From: Corynebacterium sp. P4-C1
GTDB lineage: Bacteria > Actinomycetota > Actinomycetes > Mycobacteriales > Mycobacteriaceae
Length of the DNA: 64,000 bases
Reading direction: 5' to 3'
Assembly: GCF_030503595.1 (NCBI RefSeq)
Contig: NZ_CP129966.1
Span: forward strand, 620,001 to 684,000
Below the pieces are notes generated by a model that was not told the origin of the DNA, searched no databases, and saw only the letters and a program-made list of their open reading frames with translations. Each line of letters starts with the position of its first letter. The stretch's first letter is position 1. Shown here one piece after another: positions 1-9,756 of the stretch. The position numbers and the translations under genes were made by a program.

Positions 1-843
1 GCGGGACACAATCCACTGGATGCCCTCGGCAATCATCGGGCCACCGTACTGCCCGTGGTTGTACACGCTCAGAACCAACGGCAGCGTCGTCGGCGAGCGC
101 CGGGCCACGATTGCCGCGAACTCGGTGACCGGGACCTGGCCGCGGAGGGTGGCCATGCGGAGGAACGGGTCGACGTGGTTGTGCCATTCCGGCGGAAGCG
201 CGCAGATCGGGTCGTCCAAGCGGCACATGTCCAGAACCCGCGAACCGAGCTCGCCATAGCCGCCTTCGAGGGGCTCCAGCGCGCCGCGGTTCATGCGCGT
301 GGCACCGGCGGTGAATGCGCCGCCGTTGTCGCCCAGGTGTGGGTTGGAGATGAGCAGGGCGGAATTCACGCGGTTCGCGGACACTGGGCCGCGGCCGTGG
401 CCGATATTGTTCAGCAGCTTCGAACCGATATCGGCGCCCTCGGAGTAGCCGGTGATGCTGAAGGTGGCCTTCGGACACATTCGCGCCAGGCGGCGCATCG
501 TGCCAGAGGCCTCCCAGTAGCCGCGGTTCGAGGAATCGTTATAGCTCAACAGCGTGAACGGTGTGGCGTTGTAGGCGATCCACACCGGCTGCACTGTGCC
601 TCGGGTCGCCTTGAATACTCCGGTGGCCACCTCGGTGACCTTCGGGCCCACAGGGAATTTCTCCGGCAGGAACGAAACCGTGTTCCCGCCGCCGGGCACG
701 GTGATCAGAAATTCATCGGCGCACTTGTTCACGTTCGGCGACTCGATCAGCGAACGCAGGTCCTGCGCTTCCACCGGTGCGGCACCCGCGGCGGCGAGAC
801 CGACGGCGGCTGCGACGGTTGCGGCGATCTTCTTCCACAGCAT
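1..843 (-). CDS. Cutinase-family secreted esterase, C-terminus cut by window edge
   Basis: Reading the minus strand from an ATG at 843 gives an open frame to base 1, so the 3' end lies outside the window. The N-terminus (MLWKKIAATVAAAVGLAAAG) is a signal peptide. About 120 residues in there is a serine-hydrolase elbow, GYSEGA, in the position of the GYSQG box of corynebacterial and mycobacterial cutinases; Glu in place of Gln after Ser is a small deviation. The family comprises secreted alpha/beta hydrolases acting on ester lipids. It is transcribed divergently from the small secreted protein at 1057. The family call is firm; the substrate cannot be told. The 213 bases between the two starts must hold both promoters, but I see no clear operator. 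Confidence 0.8.
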   Translation of the reverse strand, partial: MLWKKIAATVAAAVGLAAAGAAPVEAQDLRSLIESPNVNKCADEFLITVPGGGNTVSFLPEKFPVGPKVTEVATGVFKATRGTVQPVWIAYNATPFTLLSYNDSSNRGYWEASGTMRRLARMCPKATFSITGYSEGADIGSKLLNNIGHGRGPVSANRVNSALLISNPHLGDNGGAFTAGATRMNRGALEPLEGGYGELGSRVLDMCRLDDPICALPPEWHNHVDPFLRMATLRGQVPVTEFAAIVARRSPTTLPLVLSVYNHGQYGGPMIAEGIQWIVSR

Positions 844-1056
844 GCGAGCACGTCTCCTTGGTTCAGCGGGAGAGCCCAAACTCTGTGCGCACCCGGGGAA
901 ATATCTGGATGAATCGTGATTATAGTAAGCCGTTGCACCCGCCGCCACTGGCCGGACAATAAGGCCCCTATCGGCCTGTCTACGTGCAGTGTTACACATT
1001 CCAGGCAGCCAATTCACGAATTCCTCAACGCCTCAACTAGAGGTACACTCACCGCC

Positions 1057-1434
1057 ATGCGTAAAAAGATTGCTTCCTCCGCCCTCGCCCTCTCTCTGGC
1101 CTTCGCCGCCGTGCCGGCTGTCTCCCCCGCCACGGCCACGGCCGCCACCGCCCCCGCGGGCTCCACCGCCACCAATGCGAACGAGACCAGCGATGCTATC
1201 AACCGCGGCATCGAGAATGCCTTCGACCCCGACAAGGCTTCCTCTATGGAGGAAGAGTCCTTCTCTGGCTTCATGAAGATGATGTTCAAGCCGTACAAGC
1301 TGATGTTCTCCGGCGATCTCGAACAGAGCTCCCAGGGAGTCACCCAGGCCATCATCAACTACCTCATCATCGCCGCTGGTGTCACCATCATCGGACAGGC
1401 CATCCAGATCGTCATGGCGAATATGCCGCGTTAG
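1057..1434 (+). CDS. Small secreted protein with C-terminal hydrophobic helix, unknown function
   Basis: This is a 125-residue protein starting MRKKIASSALALSLAFAAVP, a classic signal peptide ending near ATATAA. I chose the ATG at 1057 because it begins exactly at the signal peptide; the longer upstream reading lacks one. After an Ala/Thr-rich stretch comes an acidic segment (DKASSMEEESF), then a C-terminal hydrophobic helix (INYLIIAAGVTIIGQAIQIV) that could anchor it in the membrane or envelope. A strong terminator follows 20 bases later, so it is probably monocistronic. I do not recognise the family, and nothing nearby assigns a role. Confidence 0.7.
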   Translation: MRKKIASSALALSLAFAAVPAVSPATATAATAPAGSTATNANETSDAINRGIENAFDPDKASSMEEESFSGFMKMMFKPYKLMFSGDLEQSSQGVTQAIINYLIIAAGVTIIGQAIQIVMANMPR

Positions 1435-1453
1435 TTTCCCATCCAGTCTTTTC

Positions 1454-1480
1454 GGCCACGCATCCGTGCGTGGCCTTTTT
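1454..1480 (+). terminator. Rho-independent terminator after the small secreted protein
   Basis: A perfect 9-bp stem, GGCCACGCA / TGCGTGGCC, with a 4-base loop is followed directly by TTTTT and a further T-rich stretch. It lies 20 bases after the stop at 1434 and before the ABC operon. Confidence 0.9.
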
Positions 1481-1502
1481 ATTTTTCATGCGGGAGCATA
1501 GT

Positions 1503-2414
1503 ATGCTTTCGGCTATGTTCACCCGTGTCAGGACAGCCGCCGCGTGCGCCAGCCTCATTCCTGTGGCTATGCTCGCTGGCTGCGTCACCAATACTGAGGG
1601 CGGAAACCCGGAAGGCTGGGAGGAGATCACTCCGGCCGCCGTGCCCGAGATCGCCGCGATGGTTCCGGAAGATATTCGAGCATCTGGAAAACTCTCAGTC
1701 GGCGCCAATCCCCCGTTCGCCCCATTCGAGTTCAAGGACTCCAAGGGCAACCTCATTGGAATGGAAATGGATCTCGGCCGCGTCGTCGCCAGCGTGATGG
1801 GCTTGGACTACGACCCACAGGAGCAGGACTTCGCCATGATCCTGCCCGCGGTGCAGGCGGGCACGCTCGATGCAGGCATGTCCGGGTTCACCGATTCCGA
1901 GGAGCGCCGGGAGAACTTCGACTTCGTCAACTTCCTCTACGCAGGCATCCAGTGGGCGTCCCAGCCCGGGAGCGGTGTCGACCCGGAGAATCCCTGCGGG
2001 CTCACCGTTTCCGTGCAGCGCACGACCGTTTCTGAAACGGACGATCTGAGGCCGAAGGCGGAAAAGTGCGAGGAGGAGGGCAACCCGATGACAATCCTCG
2101 CCTACGACACCTCCGACAACGCGGCACTCGCCGCGCTCGTCGGGCGCGCCGACGCGTTGAGCGCCGACTCGCCTGTCACCGCCTGGGCGGTCAACCGCTC
2201 CGACGGGGACTTGGAGCTGATCGGCGAGATGTTCGACGCGGCACCGTACGGCTTCGCCGTGCCCAAAGGCTCGGAGCTCGGGCCAGCGATGGCCGCGGCG
2301 ATGCAGCACCTCATCGATACCGGCGAATATGAACGCATTCTGTCCCAATGGGGCGTGGAATCAGGCTTGCTCGAGCAGGCCCAGATCAACGAACAGCCTG
2401 TAGGAGGCCAGTGA
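1503..2414 (+). CDS. Amino-acid-type ABC transporter substrate-binding lipoprotein
   Basis: This is an extracytoplasmic solute receptor of the SBP_bac_3 (polar amino acid) family. A short signal peptide ends in the lipobox LAGC (Cys about residue 27), so it is a lipid-anchored binding protein. The mature part shows family features: GANPPFAPFEF early, then MEMDLGRVVASVMG, and a later segment ending APYGFAVPKGSEL. The start at 1503 has GGGAG six bases upstream; an ATG at 1515 would also keep the signal peptide. It opens a three-gene operon with a permease (2417) and an ATPase (3358). Probable ligand class: an amino acid or related polar compound. The exact substrate is not readable. Confidence 0.88.
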   Translation: MLSAMFTRVRTAAACASLIPVAMLAGCVTNTEGGNPEGWEEITPAAVPEIAAMVPEDIRASGKLSVGANPPFAPFEFKDSKGNLIGMEMDLGRVVASVMGLDYDPQEQDFAMILPAVQAGTLDAGMSGFTDSEERRENFDFVNFLYAGIQWASQPGSGVDPENPCGLTVSVQRTTVSETDDLRPKAEKCEEEGNPMTILAYDTSDNAALAALVGRADALSADSPVTAWAVNRSDGDLELIGEMFDAAPYGFAVPKGSELGPAMAAAMQHLIDTGEYERILSQWGVESGLLEQAQINEQPVGGQ

Positions 2415-2416
2415 CA

Positions 2417-3355
2417 ATGAGCACCACCACAACGAAGCGGGGTTCCGGGCGTAAACCCGAACGCATTGAGGCGAAGCCGCTGCGCCACCCAGGCCGTTGG
2501 ATCACCGCGGCGATCCTGCTCGTGCTCTTCGCGATGTTCGTCGTCGACGCGGCGCGCCGTGAAGCCTACGGCTGGGGCACCTACTGGGCATACCTCTTCG
2601 ACACCCGGATCATGATCGCGGGCCTGCATACCCTCGCCATCACCGTGCTGTCGATGATCATTGGTGTGGCGCTCGGCGTCCTTCTCGCTGTGATGCGCAT
2701 GTCGCCGAACCCCGTGTTCAAGTCTATCTCGTGGCTCTACCTGTGGGTTTTCCGCGGCACTCCGATCTATGTCCAGCTCGTCTTCTGGGGTCTGATCGGT
2801 GCCATCTACCAGTCCATCAATCTAGGCTTCACCCAGATCTCCCTGGATGCCTTCACCTCTTCCGCTTTCGCACTCGCCGTCATCGGGCTCGGGCTGAATG
2901 AGGCCGGCTACATGGCCGAGATCGTCCGTTCCGGCGTCAACTCTGTGCCGGAGGGGCAGATCGAGGCGTCGAAGGCGCTCGGCATGAGCTGGGGTATGAC
3001 CATGCGCCGCACTGTGTTGCCGCAGGCGATGCGCATCATCATCCCGCCCACTGGCAACGAGTTCATCTCCCTACTCAAGACCTCCTCGCTCGTGGTGGCG
3101 GTCCCCTACTCCCTGGAGCTCTACGGCCGTTCCCAGGACATCGCCGCCGCTCTGTTCGAACCAGTGCCGATGCTGCTCGTCGCAGCCACGTGGTACCTGG
3201 TGATCACGTCGATTCTCATGGTCGGCCAGTACTACCTCGAGCGCTATTTCGACCGCGGTGTCACCCGCGAGCTCACCGCCCGTCAGCTCGCTGCGCTCAC
3301 CGACGCTGAAGGCAAAGCTCCCAACAACGTCACCATCGTGGAAAGGAACCGTTAA
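2417..3355 (+). CDS. Amino-acid ABC transporter permease (HisM/GlnP type)
   Basis: This is the membrane subunit of the importer opened by the lipoprotein at 1503. After a basic cytoplasmic N-terminus and one extra hydrophobic segment ([18 protein letters not shown]), it carries the family core: [20 protein letters not shown], the [14 protein letters not shown] motif of His/Glu/Gln-type permeases, and the EAA-like coupling loop with [14 protein letters not shown]. The ATG at 2417 has AGGAGG nine bases upstream; a GTG at 2411 overlapping the previous stop is too close to that site. About five to six membrane segments are visible. A charged C-terminal tail follows the last one. Confidence 0.88.
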   Translation: MSTTTTKRGSGRKPERIEAKPLRHPGRWITAAILLVLFAMFVVDAARREAYGWGTYWAYLFDTRIMIAGLHTLAITVLSMIIGVALGVLLAVMRMSPNPVFKSISWLYLWVFRGTPIYVQLVFWGLIGAIYQSINLGFTQISLDAFTSSAFALAVIGLGLNEAGYMAEIVRSGVNSVPEGQIEASKALGMSWGMTMRRTVLPQAMRIIIPPTGNEFISLLKTSSLVVAVPYSLELYGRSQDIAAALFEPVPMLLVAATWYLVITSILMVGQYYLERYFDRGVTRELTARQLAALTDAEGKAPNNVTIVERNR

Positions 3356-3357
3356 CC

Positions 3358-4140
3358 ATGGCTACCCCAACTAGCTCCTCCACCCCGATGGTCAACGCCG
3401 TGGACGTGTGGAAGTCCTTCGGCTCTCTCGACGTGCTCAAAGGAATCGACCTCGAGGTCCAGCCCGGTGAAGTCACCTGCCTGATCGGCCCGTCCGGCTC
3501 CGGCAAGTCCACCTTCCTGCGCTGTGTGAACCACTTGGAGAAGGTCACTGCCGGGCGGCTCTACGTCGACGGTGATCTGATCGGTTACCGCGAGAAAGAC
3601 GGAGTTCTGCACGAGATCTCCGCGAAGGACGCCGCGCTGCAGCGACGCGATATCGGCATGGTCTTCCAGTCCTTCAACCTCTTCGGCCACCGCACCGTGC
3701 TCGAGAACATCATCGAGGCCCCTGTGCACGTCAAGGGCGTCAAGCCCGATGCAGCGAAAAAGAAGGCCATGGAGCTGCTCGAGCAGGTCGGTCTCGCCCA
3801 CAAGGCCGAGGCGTACCCGGTGCAGCTTTCGGGCGGCCAGCAGCAGCGCGTCGCCATTGCGCGCGCGGTGGCCATGGACCCGAAGCTCATGCTTTTCGAC
3901 GAACCGACCTCCGCCCTCGACCCCGAGCTCGTCGGCGAGGTACTCCGCGTGATGAAGGATCTGGCTGCCAGCGGCATGACCATGATCGTGGTCACCCATG
4001 AGATGGCGTTCGCTCACGAAGTCGCCGACACCGTAGCGTTCATGTCTGAGGGCACCATTGTGGAAAAGGGTTCGCCCGAGCAGGTGCTGGATAACCCTCA
4101 GCATGAGCGCACGAAGGAATTCCTCTCCTCGATCTTCTAG
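3358..4140 (+). CDS. Amino-acid ABC transporter ATP-binding protein (GlnQ type)
   Basis: This 260-residue cytoplasmic ATPase powers the importer. Walker A is GPSGSGKST (about residues 43–51), the Q-loop sits in [10 protein letters not shown], the signature is [14 protein letters not shown], and Walker B plus the catalytic Glu is [12 protein letters not shown]. The switch His lies in VVTHEMAFA. Length and motif spacing fit the GlnQ/HisP group. It starts two bases after the permease stop, with AAAGGA upstream. Its TAG shares bases with the oppositely oriented TAG of the TauE-like gene, a CTAG palindrome at 4137–4140, so the two operons converge with no spacer and no visible terminator. Confidence 0.92.
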   Translation: MATPTSSSTPMVNAVDVWKSFGSLDVLKGIDLEVQPGEVTCLIGPSGSGKSTFLRCVNHLEKVTAGRLYVDGDLIGYREKDGVLHEISAKDAALQRRDIGMVFQSFNLFGHRTVLENIIEAPVHVKGVKPDAAKKKAMELLEQVGLAHKAEAYPVQLSGGQQQRVAIARAVAMDPKLMLFDEPTSALDPELVGEVLRVMKDLAASGMTMIVVTHEMAFAHEVADTVAFMSEGTIVEKGSPEQVLDNPQHERTKEFLSSIF

Positions 4141-4892
4141 GCCAAAAGGCCGGTTGCCCCACGCACCAGCGCGGTGGCGCCCCCTAAAGCGGCGAGAAGC
4201 AACGCGATGCGATGCGCGCTAGTGCGGGAGATCTTCGGCGACAGTTTCACCCCGGTGTAGATCCCCAGCACCATGCCGAGCGCTCCAGCGCCCCAGATCC
4301 AGCCGTTCACACCGCCGAGATCTGCTGCCCCGGCGAATTCCTTGATGGCGAACGAGAGGATGCCGCTGACGAAGAAGATCGGCTGCAAAGTCGCCGCGTA
4401 GACACGCTGGTCCCAGCGCGCCGCCTGAGCGTACACAGTGATCGCGGGGCCAGCGATACCGGCGAGCGTGTTCATGAAGCCGCCGGCCACCCCAGCGACT
4501 ACCGCTGGTAATGTCCCGTGCGGCTCCGGCACGAACCGCCGGCCGAAGGTGACCAGGGCGAGCGCCAAAAGCAGCAGGACTCCGACGAGGACGAGCACCA
4601 CGTTCGGCTCCACGGCACGGATCAGCAACGCGCCCGGGACCGCGCCGAACACCAGCGTCGGAGCGAGAATGCCGAATTTGCGCCAGTCGATGTCCGCGCG
4701 CATGCCGATGCTGGTGATCAGCGCGTTCGTCGCGGCCAGAACATTCACCACGAGGATCCCCTCGACGGGGCCGAGAATCAGCGAGAGCACCGGCCCAGCG
4801 AGCAAGCCGACGCCCATTCCCGCGATGCGCTGGAAGCAGGCGCCGACGCCAACAGCGAAAAAGACGACGAGGACGGTCAGCCCTGTGCTCAT
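4137..4892 (-). CDS. TauE/SafE-family membrane permease (sulfite exporter-like)
   Basis: This is a 251-residue polytopic membrane protein with about eight hydrophobic segments in the two-repeat layout of the TauE/SafE (DUF81) family. The first repeat has the motif [20 protein letters not shown] and the second has [19 protein letters not shown]. Members move sulfite, sulfoacetate or other small organosulfur or organic anions, usually outward. The start at 4892 overlaps the coaD stop as ATGA, which implies translational coupling. A longer reading upstream is out of character for the family. The substrate is unknown. Confidence 0.82.
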   Translation of the reverse strand: MSTGLTVLVVFFAVGVGACFQRIAGMGVGLLAGPVLSLILGPVEGILVVNVLAATNALITSIGMRADIDWRKFGILAPTLVFGAVPGALLIRAVEPNVVLVLVGVLLLLALALVTFGRRFVPEPHGTLPAVVAGVAGGFMNTLAGIAGPAITVYAQAARWDQRVYAATLQPIFFVSGILSFAIKEFAGAADLGGVNGWIWGAGALGMVLGIYTGVKLSPKISRTSAHRIALLLAALGGATALVRGATGLLA

Positions 4893-5368
4893 CCCCGGTA
4901 TTTGGCGTTCATCGCGCTGACAACGCAGTCCGGCACGAGACCGCTGACATCGCCGCCGTACTTGGCCACCTCTTTGCACAGGGAGGAAGAGATATATCCG
5001 TATTTCTCATCCGTCATGAGAAAGAACGTGTCCACACCGGAAAGGTGTCGGTTCATCTGCGCCATGGGGAGCTCGTAGTCGTAGTCGAGCGAAGAGCGCA
5101 GGCCCTTGACCAGTGCGCCCACCTTGTGCGCGGTGGTGTAATCCACCAGCAGGCCGCCCCACGTGTCCACAGTGATATTAGGGAAGTCACTGGTCACTTC
5201 ACGGATGAAGCTCATGCGCTCCTCGATGGTGAAGAGCCCGGTCTGCTTGTTCGGGTTCGCGGTGACGAGTACGACCACCTCGTCGAAACTGAGCGCCGCG
5301 CGTGTGAAGATGTCCAGGTGGCCGTTCGTTACCGGGTCGAAGGATCCGGGGCAGACCGCTTTCGTCAT
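4889..5368 (-). CDS. coaD: Phosphopantetheine adenylyltransferase
   Basis: CoaD catalyses the penultimate step of coenzyme A synthesis, ATP + 4'-phosphopantetheine to dephospho-CoA. The 159-residue length is standard. The nucleotidyltransferase motif GSFDPVTNGHLDI (with T/HxGH) sits at residues 8–20, KGLRSSLDYDYE forms the substrate-binding region and the ISSSLCKEVA motif lies near the C-terminus. It follows rsmD by about 40 bases on the same strand, the common rsmD–coaD pairing, and its stop overlaps the TauE-like start. Confidence 0.97.
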   Translation of the reverse strand: MTKAVCPGSFDPVTNGHLDIFTRAALSFDEVVVLVTANPNKQTGLFTIEERMSFIREVTSDFPNITVDTWGGLLVDYTTAHKVGALVKGLRSSLDYDYELPMAQMNRHLSGVDTFFLMTDEKYGYISSSLCKEVAKYGGDVSGLVPDCVVSAMNAKYRG

Positions 5369-5409
5369 CGTTGCTCTTTCTCGTTCTAATCCGTCTGGTT
5401 CGTGGTTTG

Positions 5410-6015
5410 CTAGTTGGCGCGCCCGGCACTGGGACCGGTGGTTCCTGGGCCACTGCGGGTGAACACCGCCATATCCATACGTGCTATACCGTACAGCCGT
5501 TTCTTCAGCTTCTGCCCCGTCGGGGTGAACCCCTCCGGCCAGGCGGTCTCGGGACTTTCGCGGTGGCGCTCGACGACAACAGCGGCTTCGTCGGCAAGCA
5601 ACGGCACGAGGGCATGCAGCATTTCCGCCACGTCCTCGTCCGGGAGATCGTACGGCGGGTCCGCGAGCACCATCGTGAAATATTCGCGCGGCGCTCGGGG
5701 AACGTAGTCGGAGACCTTGGCCTGTTCCACAGTGACGCGGGGGTGGCCGACCACCTTCATGTTGTGGCGGATGATCTCCACCGCATGCGGGTTCGACTCC
5801 ACCATCACCACTTCTTCCGCACCCCGGGAGGCAGCCTCGAGTCCGAGCGCACCGGAGCCCGCGAAGAGGTCGAGCACATTTTGTCCCGCAAAACCGAAGC
5901 GGACCTGCAGCGAGGAAAACAGACCTTCCCTGGCGCGGTCCGATGTGGGTCTGGTGCCCTCCGGGGGAACCTTGATCGTGCGTCCGCGGGCCTCGCCCGA
6001 AATGATGCGGTTCAT
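5410..6015 (-). CDS. rsmD: 16S rRNA (guanine966-N2)-methyltransferase
   Basis: RsmD methylates G966 of 16S rRNA during 30S assembly using S-adenosylmethionine. The SAM-binding motif LDLFAGSGALGLEAASRGA lies near residue 48 and the catalytic DPPYDLP motif near residue 120. The N-terminus MNRIISGEARGRTI is typical of the family. I place the start at the ATG at 6015, with AAGG eight bases upstream; a GTG two codons earlier is too close to that site. The C-terminal tail (SGPGTTGPSAGRAN) is unstructured. It lies between recG and coaD. Confidence 0.94.
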   Translation of the reverse strand: MNRIISGEARGRTIKVPPEGTRPTSDRAREGLFSSLQVRFGFAGQNVLDLFAGSGALGLEAASRGAEEVVMVESNPHAVEIIRHNMKVVGHPRVTVEQAKVSDYVPRAPREYFTMVLADPPYDLPDEDVAEMLHALVPLLADEAAVVVERHRESPETAWPEGFTPTGQKLKKRLYGIARMDMAVFTRSGPGTTGPSAGRAN

Positions 6016-6041
6016 GGCCACAACCTTAACGCCTGGACGGC

Positions 6042-8171
6042 CTAGCTCTTTTCCAGGTACTCGAATTCCTCGAGAATCTCCATGTCGGTCACCGACCGCG
6101 CGAGCTCCGGATCGGCGGCCACGACAGCGGCGGCATCGTCGTAGGCGCGGTGGATGATCTCGTAGTCCTCCACCAAGTTCAGAAGCTTCAACTGACGCTC
6201 GTTGCCTGACTGATGGGTGCCCAGTACGTCGCCCTCCTGGCGGTTCTGCAGATCGAGCTCCGCAAGCTGGAAACCGTCCGAAACCGCGGCAATCTGGGCG
6301 ACGCGCTCAAACTGCGGCGTGTCCGGACCGGCGAAAGTGTGGAAGAGGCACAGCGACTCGTGTCCGCCGCGTCCAACGCGGCCGCGCAGCTGGTGGAGCT
6401 GGGACACACCGAAATGCTCCGACTCGCGGACCATCATCACCGTTGCGTTAGGGACGTCCACGCCGACCTCGATCACAGTGGTTGAGACAAGCACGTCGAT
6501 CTCGCCGGCGGCGAAGGCGGACATCACCGCATCCTTCTCCTCCCCTTTCATGCGCCCGTGCAAGACACCGACCGACATGCCCTTGAAGTGGGTCCGCTCG
6601 AGCAGATGGGCGATCTCGAGGACTCCGCCGGGCCCGTCGATACGCGGACAGACGATGTACGCCTGGTGGCCCGCATGGACCTCCTCCTTGATCTTCTCCC
6701 ACGCCCGCTGGATCCAGGTGTCCTTGAACTCGGGGACGATCGACGACTGGATTGGTTTGCGGCCGCCGGGCAGTTCACGGAGCGTCGACACAGACAAGTC
6801 GCCGAAGACGGTGATCGCGATGGTGCGCGGGATCGGTGTCGCCGTCATCACGAGCAGGTGCGGGGTGGTCTCCCCCGCCTTGTCACGCAGCCGGTCGCGC
6901 TGCTCGACCCCGAAGCGGTGCTGCTCGTCGACCACCACGAAGCCGAGCTTGAAGAAGTCCACGTTGTCCTGGATGATCGCGTGCGTTCCCACGACGATGT
7001 CCGCCTCGCCCGACATGATCGCGAGCAACGCCTCCTGCCGCTGCACCGTGGACATCGACCCGGTCAACGCGACCACCCGGGCATGAACTCCGGTGCGCAT
7101 AAGGATCTTGCGCAGGGATTTCTCGTGCTGCAGCGTCAGCACTTCCGTCGGTGCGAGCAGCGCGCACTGCAGCCCGTTGTCCACGGCTTGGAGCATCGCC
7201 GCCAGCGCCACGATCGTCTTTCCGGACCCGACCTCTCCCTGCAGGAGGCGGCTCATCGGCGTGGTGCTCTCGAGGTCCCCTGATATTTCGCGCAACACCT
7301 GTTCCTGCCCCGCAGTGAACGCGAAGGGCAGGTTACCTAGCAACTGGTCCTGGAAGCCGCTGTCCACCCGCGGCAGCGCTGGCGCTGTGCGGTGGCTGGA
7401 ATCGGCGCGCCGCAGTGCCATAATGAGCGCGACCCGCAGGGCCTCGTTGTATTTCAGGCGTTCCCGTGCCGGATCGGGGCCCGCCGGGCCGGGGTTGTGC
7501 ACCTGCCGGATCGCCTCATCCAGCGTCAGGAACCCCTCTGGTGTGAACCCGAGCGGTTCCTCCACCGGCGGCAGCGTGTTCAGCACAGCGTTGACGGCGC
7601 CCATGACCGTCCACGTGGACAGGTTCTTCGTCGCCCTGTACACGGGCAGCCATTCGCGTCCGGCGAGAATCTCATCCGGGTCGCCGAACACCGACAGCTG
7701 CTTCATCGACCCTGTGGCCCCGCCCTTCGGCGCCGGCTTGGACCCGTCGCCGTCCTTGAATTTCGGCGGGTCGAGAATGAGGAAATCCGGGTGCTGCAGC
7801 TGGGGCTTGCCGTTGAAGTAGCTCAGCTTGCCCGTAAACATCGCGCGCACCCCGCCGTGGAGCACCTTCGGCGCGTACCGCGCGCTGAAGAATGTCGCGT
7901 CGATCGTGTCGTGACCGTCGGTGACTTCCACTTTGAAGATCGGCCGCTTCCCCGTGATCTTGCGCGTGGACACGACCGTGCCAATGAACGTGATCCGGTC
8001 GTCCGGAAGTGCGCCTTCCAGTGCGCTGCCGTTGCCGTAGCGGAGGTATTTGCGCGGGTAGTTCTCCAGCAGCCCCTCAGCTGTCTCGATGCCGAAGGCT
8101 TTGGCGATGGCGCGGGCTGGACGCGTGGGAATGATCAGGTTGAGCGGCGTGGTGTAGTTCAGGCCCAGCAC
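6042..8171 (-). CDS. recG: ATP-dependent DNA helicase RecG
   Basis: RecG is a monomeric branched-DNA helicase that reverses stalled forks and processes recombination intermediates. The 709-residue protein has an N-terminal OB-type wedge region (TFIGTVVSTRKITGKRP), Walker A GEVGSGKT, the DEQH box in VVDEQHRFGVEQRDRL, the MTATPIPRT motif III, and a helicase C domain with VSTTVIEVGVDVPNA and QLRGRVGRG. The start is a GTG two bases after the stop of the DAK2 gene. The RecG-specific C-terminal TRG region is present as the segment after QLRGRVGRGG. Confidence 0.96.
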   Translation of the reverse strand: MLGLNYTTPLNLIIPTRPARAIAKAFGIETAEGLLENYPRKYLRYGNGSALEGALPDDRITFIGTVVSTRKITGKRPIFKVEVTDGHDTIDATFFSARYAPKVLHGGVRAMFTGKLSYFNGKPQLQHPDFLILDPPKFKDGDGSKPAPKGGATGSMKQLSVFGDPDEILAGREWLPVYRATKNLSTWTVMGAVNAVLNTLPPVEEPLGFTPEGFLTLDEAIRQVHNPGPAGPDPARERLKYNEALRVALIMALRRADSSHRTAPALPRVDSGFQDQLLGNLPFAFTAGQEQVLREISGDLESTTPMSRLLQGEVGSGKTIVALAAMLQAVDNGLQCALLAPTEVLTLQHEKSLRKILMRTGVHARVVALTGSMSTVQRQEALLAIMSGEADIVVGTHAIIQDNVDFFKLGFVVVDEQHRFGVEQRDRLRDKAGETTPHLLVMTATPIPRTIAITVFGDLSVSTLRELPGGRKPIQSSIVPEFKDTWIQRAWEKIKEEVHAGHQAYIVCPRIDGPGGVLEIAHLLERTHFKGMSVGVLHGRMKGEEKDAVMSAFAAGEIDVLVSTTVIEVGVDVPNATVMMVRESEHFGVSQLHQLRGRVGRGGHESLCLFHTFAGPDTPQFERVAQIAAVSDGFQLAELDLQNRQEGDVLGTHQSGNERQLKLLNLVEDYEIIHRAYDDAAAVVAADPELARSVTDMEILEEFEYLEKS

Positions 8172-8173
8172 TC

Positions 8174-9745
8174 TTATTCCACCCCGATTTGGCCGAGCGC
8201 ACCGAGTCCGTCGGCCGGATAGATGAGGAGCTCGATGCCCAGTGCTTCTTCCAGCGCATCCGCGTCCAGCCCCGCGGCAACGTCACTGTCTATCAGCAGG
8301 GTCACCAGTTCCCCGCCGCCGGCCAGCATGGAACGGCACGCCTTATCGACGGCACCGTGCACCGACTCCTCGTCCGCCAGCAGCACGCCGTCGGGCGCGA
8401 GCACGAGAGTCCGGTCTTCTGCCTTGACGATATCTGCGGCGCGCATGTCGGAGGCAGCCTCGTCCATCTGGGCGGCGGCATCTTCGAGCGGCAGCCGCGG
8501 ATCGTGCACAGCCAGGGCGGCGATTCCGCCCACCAGACGCTCGGTGGACAAAACGGCAACGGCGACGCCTGATTCGCGGAGTACCTGCGAGATCTCCTGC
8601 AGCTGTTGCGGGCCGACGTGGCCGTTGGGCAGAAAGATCAGCTCGTCCGCCCCCGCTGCAGCGATCCGCTCCCCGATTTGTTCGGCCAACTCCTCACCCG
8701 GGGCGATGGGCAGCACACCTGCCCGGCGGTAGAGATCCGCCACAGCTCCCGACGGGCTGACTGCGATGACCAGGCGTGCGGGTGCGGCTGGCTGTTGCTC
8801 GTGCTCGTCATCCGGGAGAATCTCCAACCGCAATTCACTCACTGCACCGAAGCTGAATGCACGCTCGATGACGGCTCCCGCGTCGCGGGAGTGGATGTGC
8901 ACTTTCGCATCCGTGTCGGAGGCCCGGGCGATGACCAGGCTCGCGCCCATTGGCGCGAGCGCCAATTCAAGTTCGTCGACTGGACCCGAGAACATGAACA
9001 TGACTTCCAGCCACCCACCGTGGCCGCGGGAGTCAGCCTCGGGGCTGCTGCACTCCGCGGTAACCCGTCGGGGAAATTCACTGCCGGCAGCCCCCTGCCG
9101 GCCGACGACTTCGTCGCGCAGCACGGTGAGCAACAGGACCAGACCGCGCCCACCGGCATCGACCACTCCGGCTTCGCGCAATTCCGCCAACTGAGACGGG
9201 GTCCGCTCCAGCGCCTCCTCCGCCGCGGTCACAGCAGCAACGGCCACCGCGGCGAGCACAGGTTCTGACGCATCACGCCCGTCACCGGCGCGCTCGTCGA
9301 GTACCTGCGTTCCCGCGGCCGCGGCTTCGCGCAACACCGTCACGATCGTGCCTTCGACCGGTTCATTGATGGCGCGCCCGACATAGGCCACAGCGTTATT
9401 CAGTGCGTCGGCAACGCTCCTGCCGTCGAGGTCCCCTTCGGCGGCGGCCTGCGCCACACCGCGGAGCACCTGGGATAGGACGACTCCGGAGTTTCCGCGG
9501 GCACCCTTGATGCTGCCCACCGACAAAGCTGAGGCGATCTCTGCGGCGCTGGCACCGTCATCCAGGGTCTCCGCTTGCTTCACTGCGGCGGCCATCGTGT
9601 GGGCCATATTCGACCCAGTGTCCGAATCCGGCACGGGGAAGACATTGAGGCTATTGATTTCCTCGCGGTGGGACTCCAATTCCTGCGCCGCGCGGCGTGC
9701 CCACGACAGCAGCCGCGCTCCATCGATCACCGCAGGATTAGTCAT
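8174..9745 (-). CDS. DAK2-domain kinase (FakA/YloV-like)
   Basis: This 523-residue protein resembles FakA, the ATP-binding subunit of the bacterial fatty-acid kinase that works with DegV-type FakB proteins. The N-terminal DAK2 (dihydroxyacetone-kinase-like) domain shows the metal/ATP signature NVFPVPDSDTGSNMAHTM at about residues 34–51 and later GARGNSGVVLSQ. A middle domain and a C-terminal DegV-like half follow (VAVLSTERLVGGIAALAVHD). It sits between ung and recG, a common place for this gene. No FakB partner is in the window, so fatty-acid phosphorylation is inferred from the family only. Confidence 0.88.
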   Translation of the reverse strand: MTNPAVIDGARLLSWARRAAQELESHREEINSLNVFPVPDSDTGSNMAHTMAAAVKQAETLDDGASAAEIASALSVGSIKGARGNSGVVLSQVLRGVAQAAAEGDLDGRSVADALNNAVAYVGRAINEPVEGTIVTVLREAAAAGTQVLDERAGDGRDASEPVLAAVAVAAVTAAEEALERTPSQLAELREAGVVDAGGRGLVLLLTVLRDEVVGRQGAAGSEFPRRVTAECSSPEADSRGHGGWLEVMFMFSGPVDELELALAPMGASLVIARASDTDAKVHIHSRDAGAVIERAFSFGAVSELRLEILPDDEHEQQPAAPARLVIAVSPSGAVADLYRRAGVLPIAPGEELAEQIGERIAAAGADELIFLPNGHVGPQQLQEISQVLRESGVAVAVLSTERLVGGIAALAVHDPRLPLEDAAAQMDEAASDMRAADIVKAEDRTLVLAPDGVLLADEESVHGAVDKACRSMLAGGGELVTLLIDSDVAAGLDADALEEALGIELLIYPADGLGALGQIGVE

Positions 9746-9756
9746 GGAGCCTTACT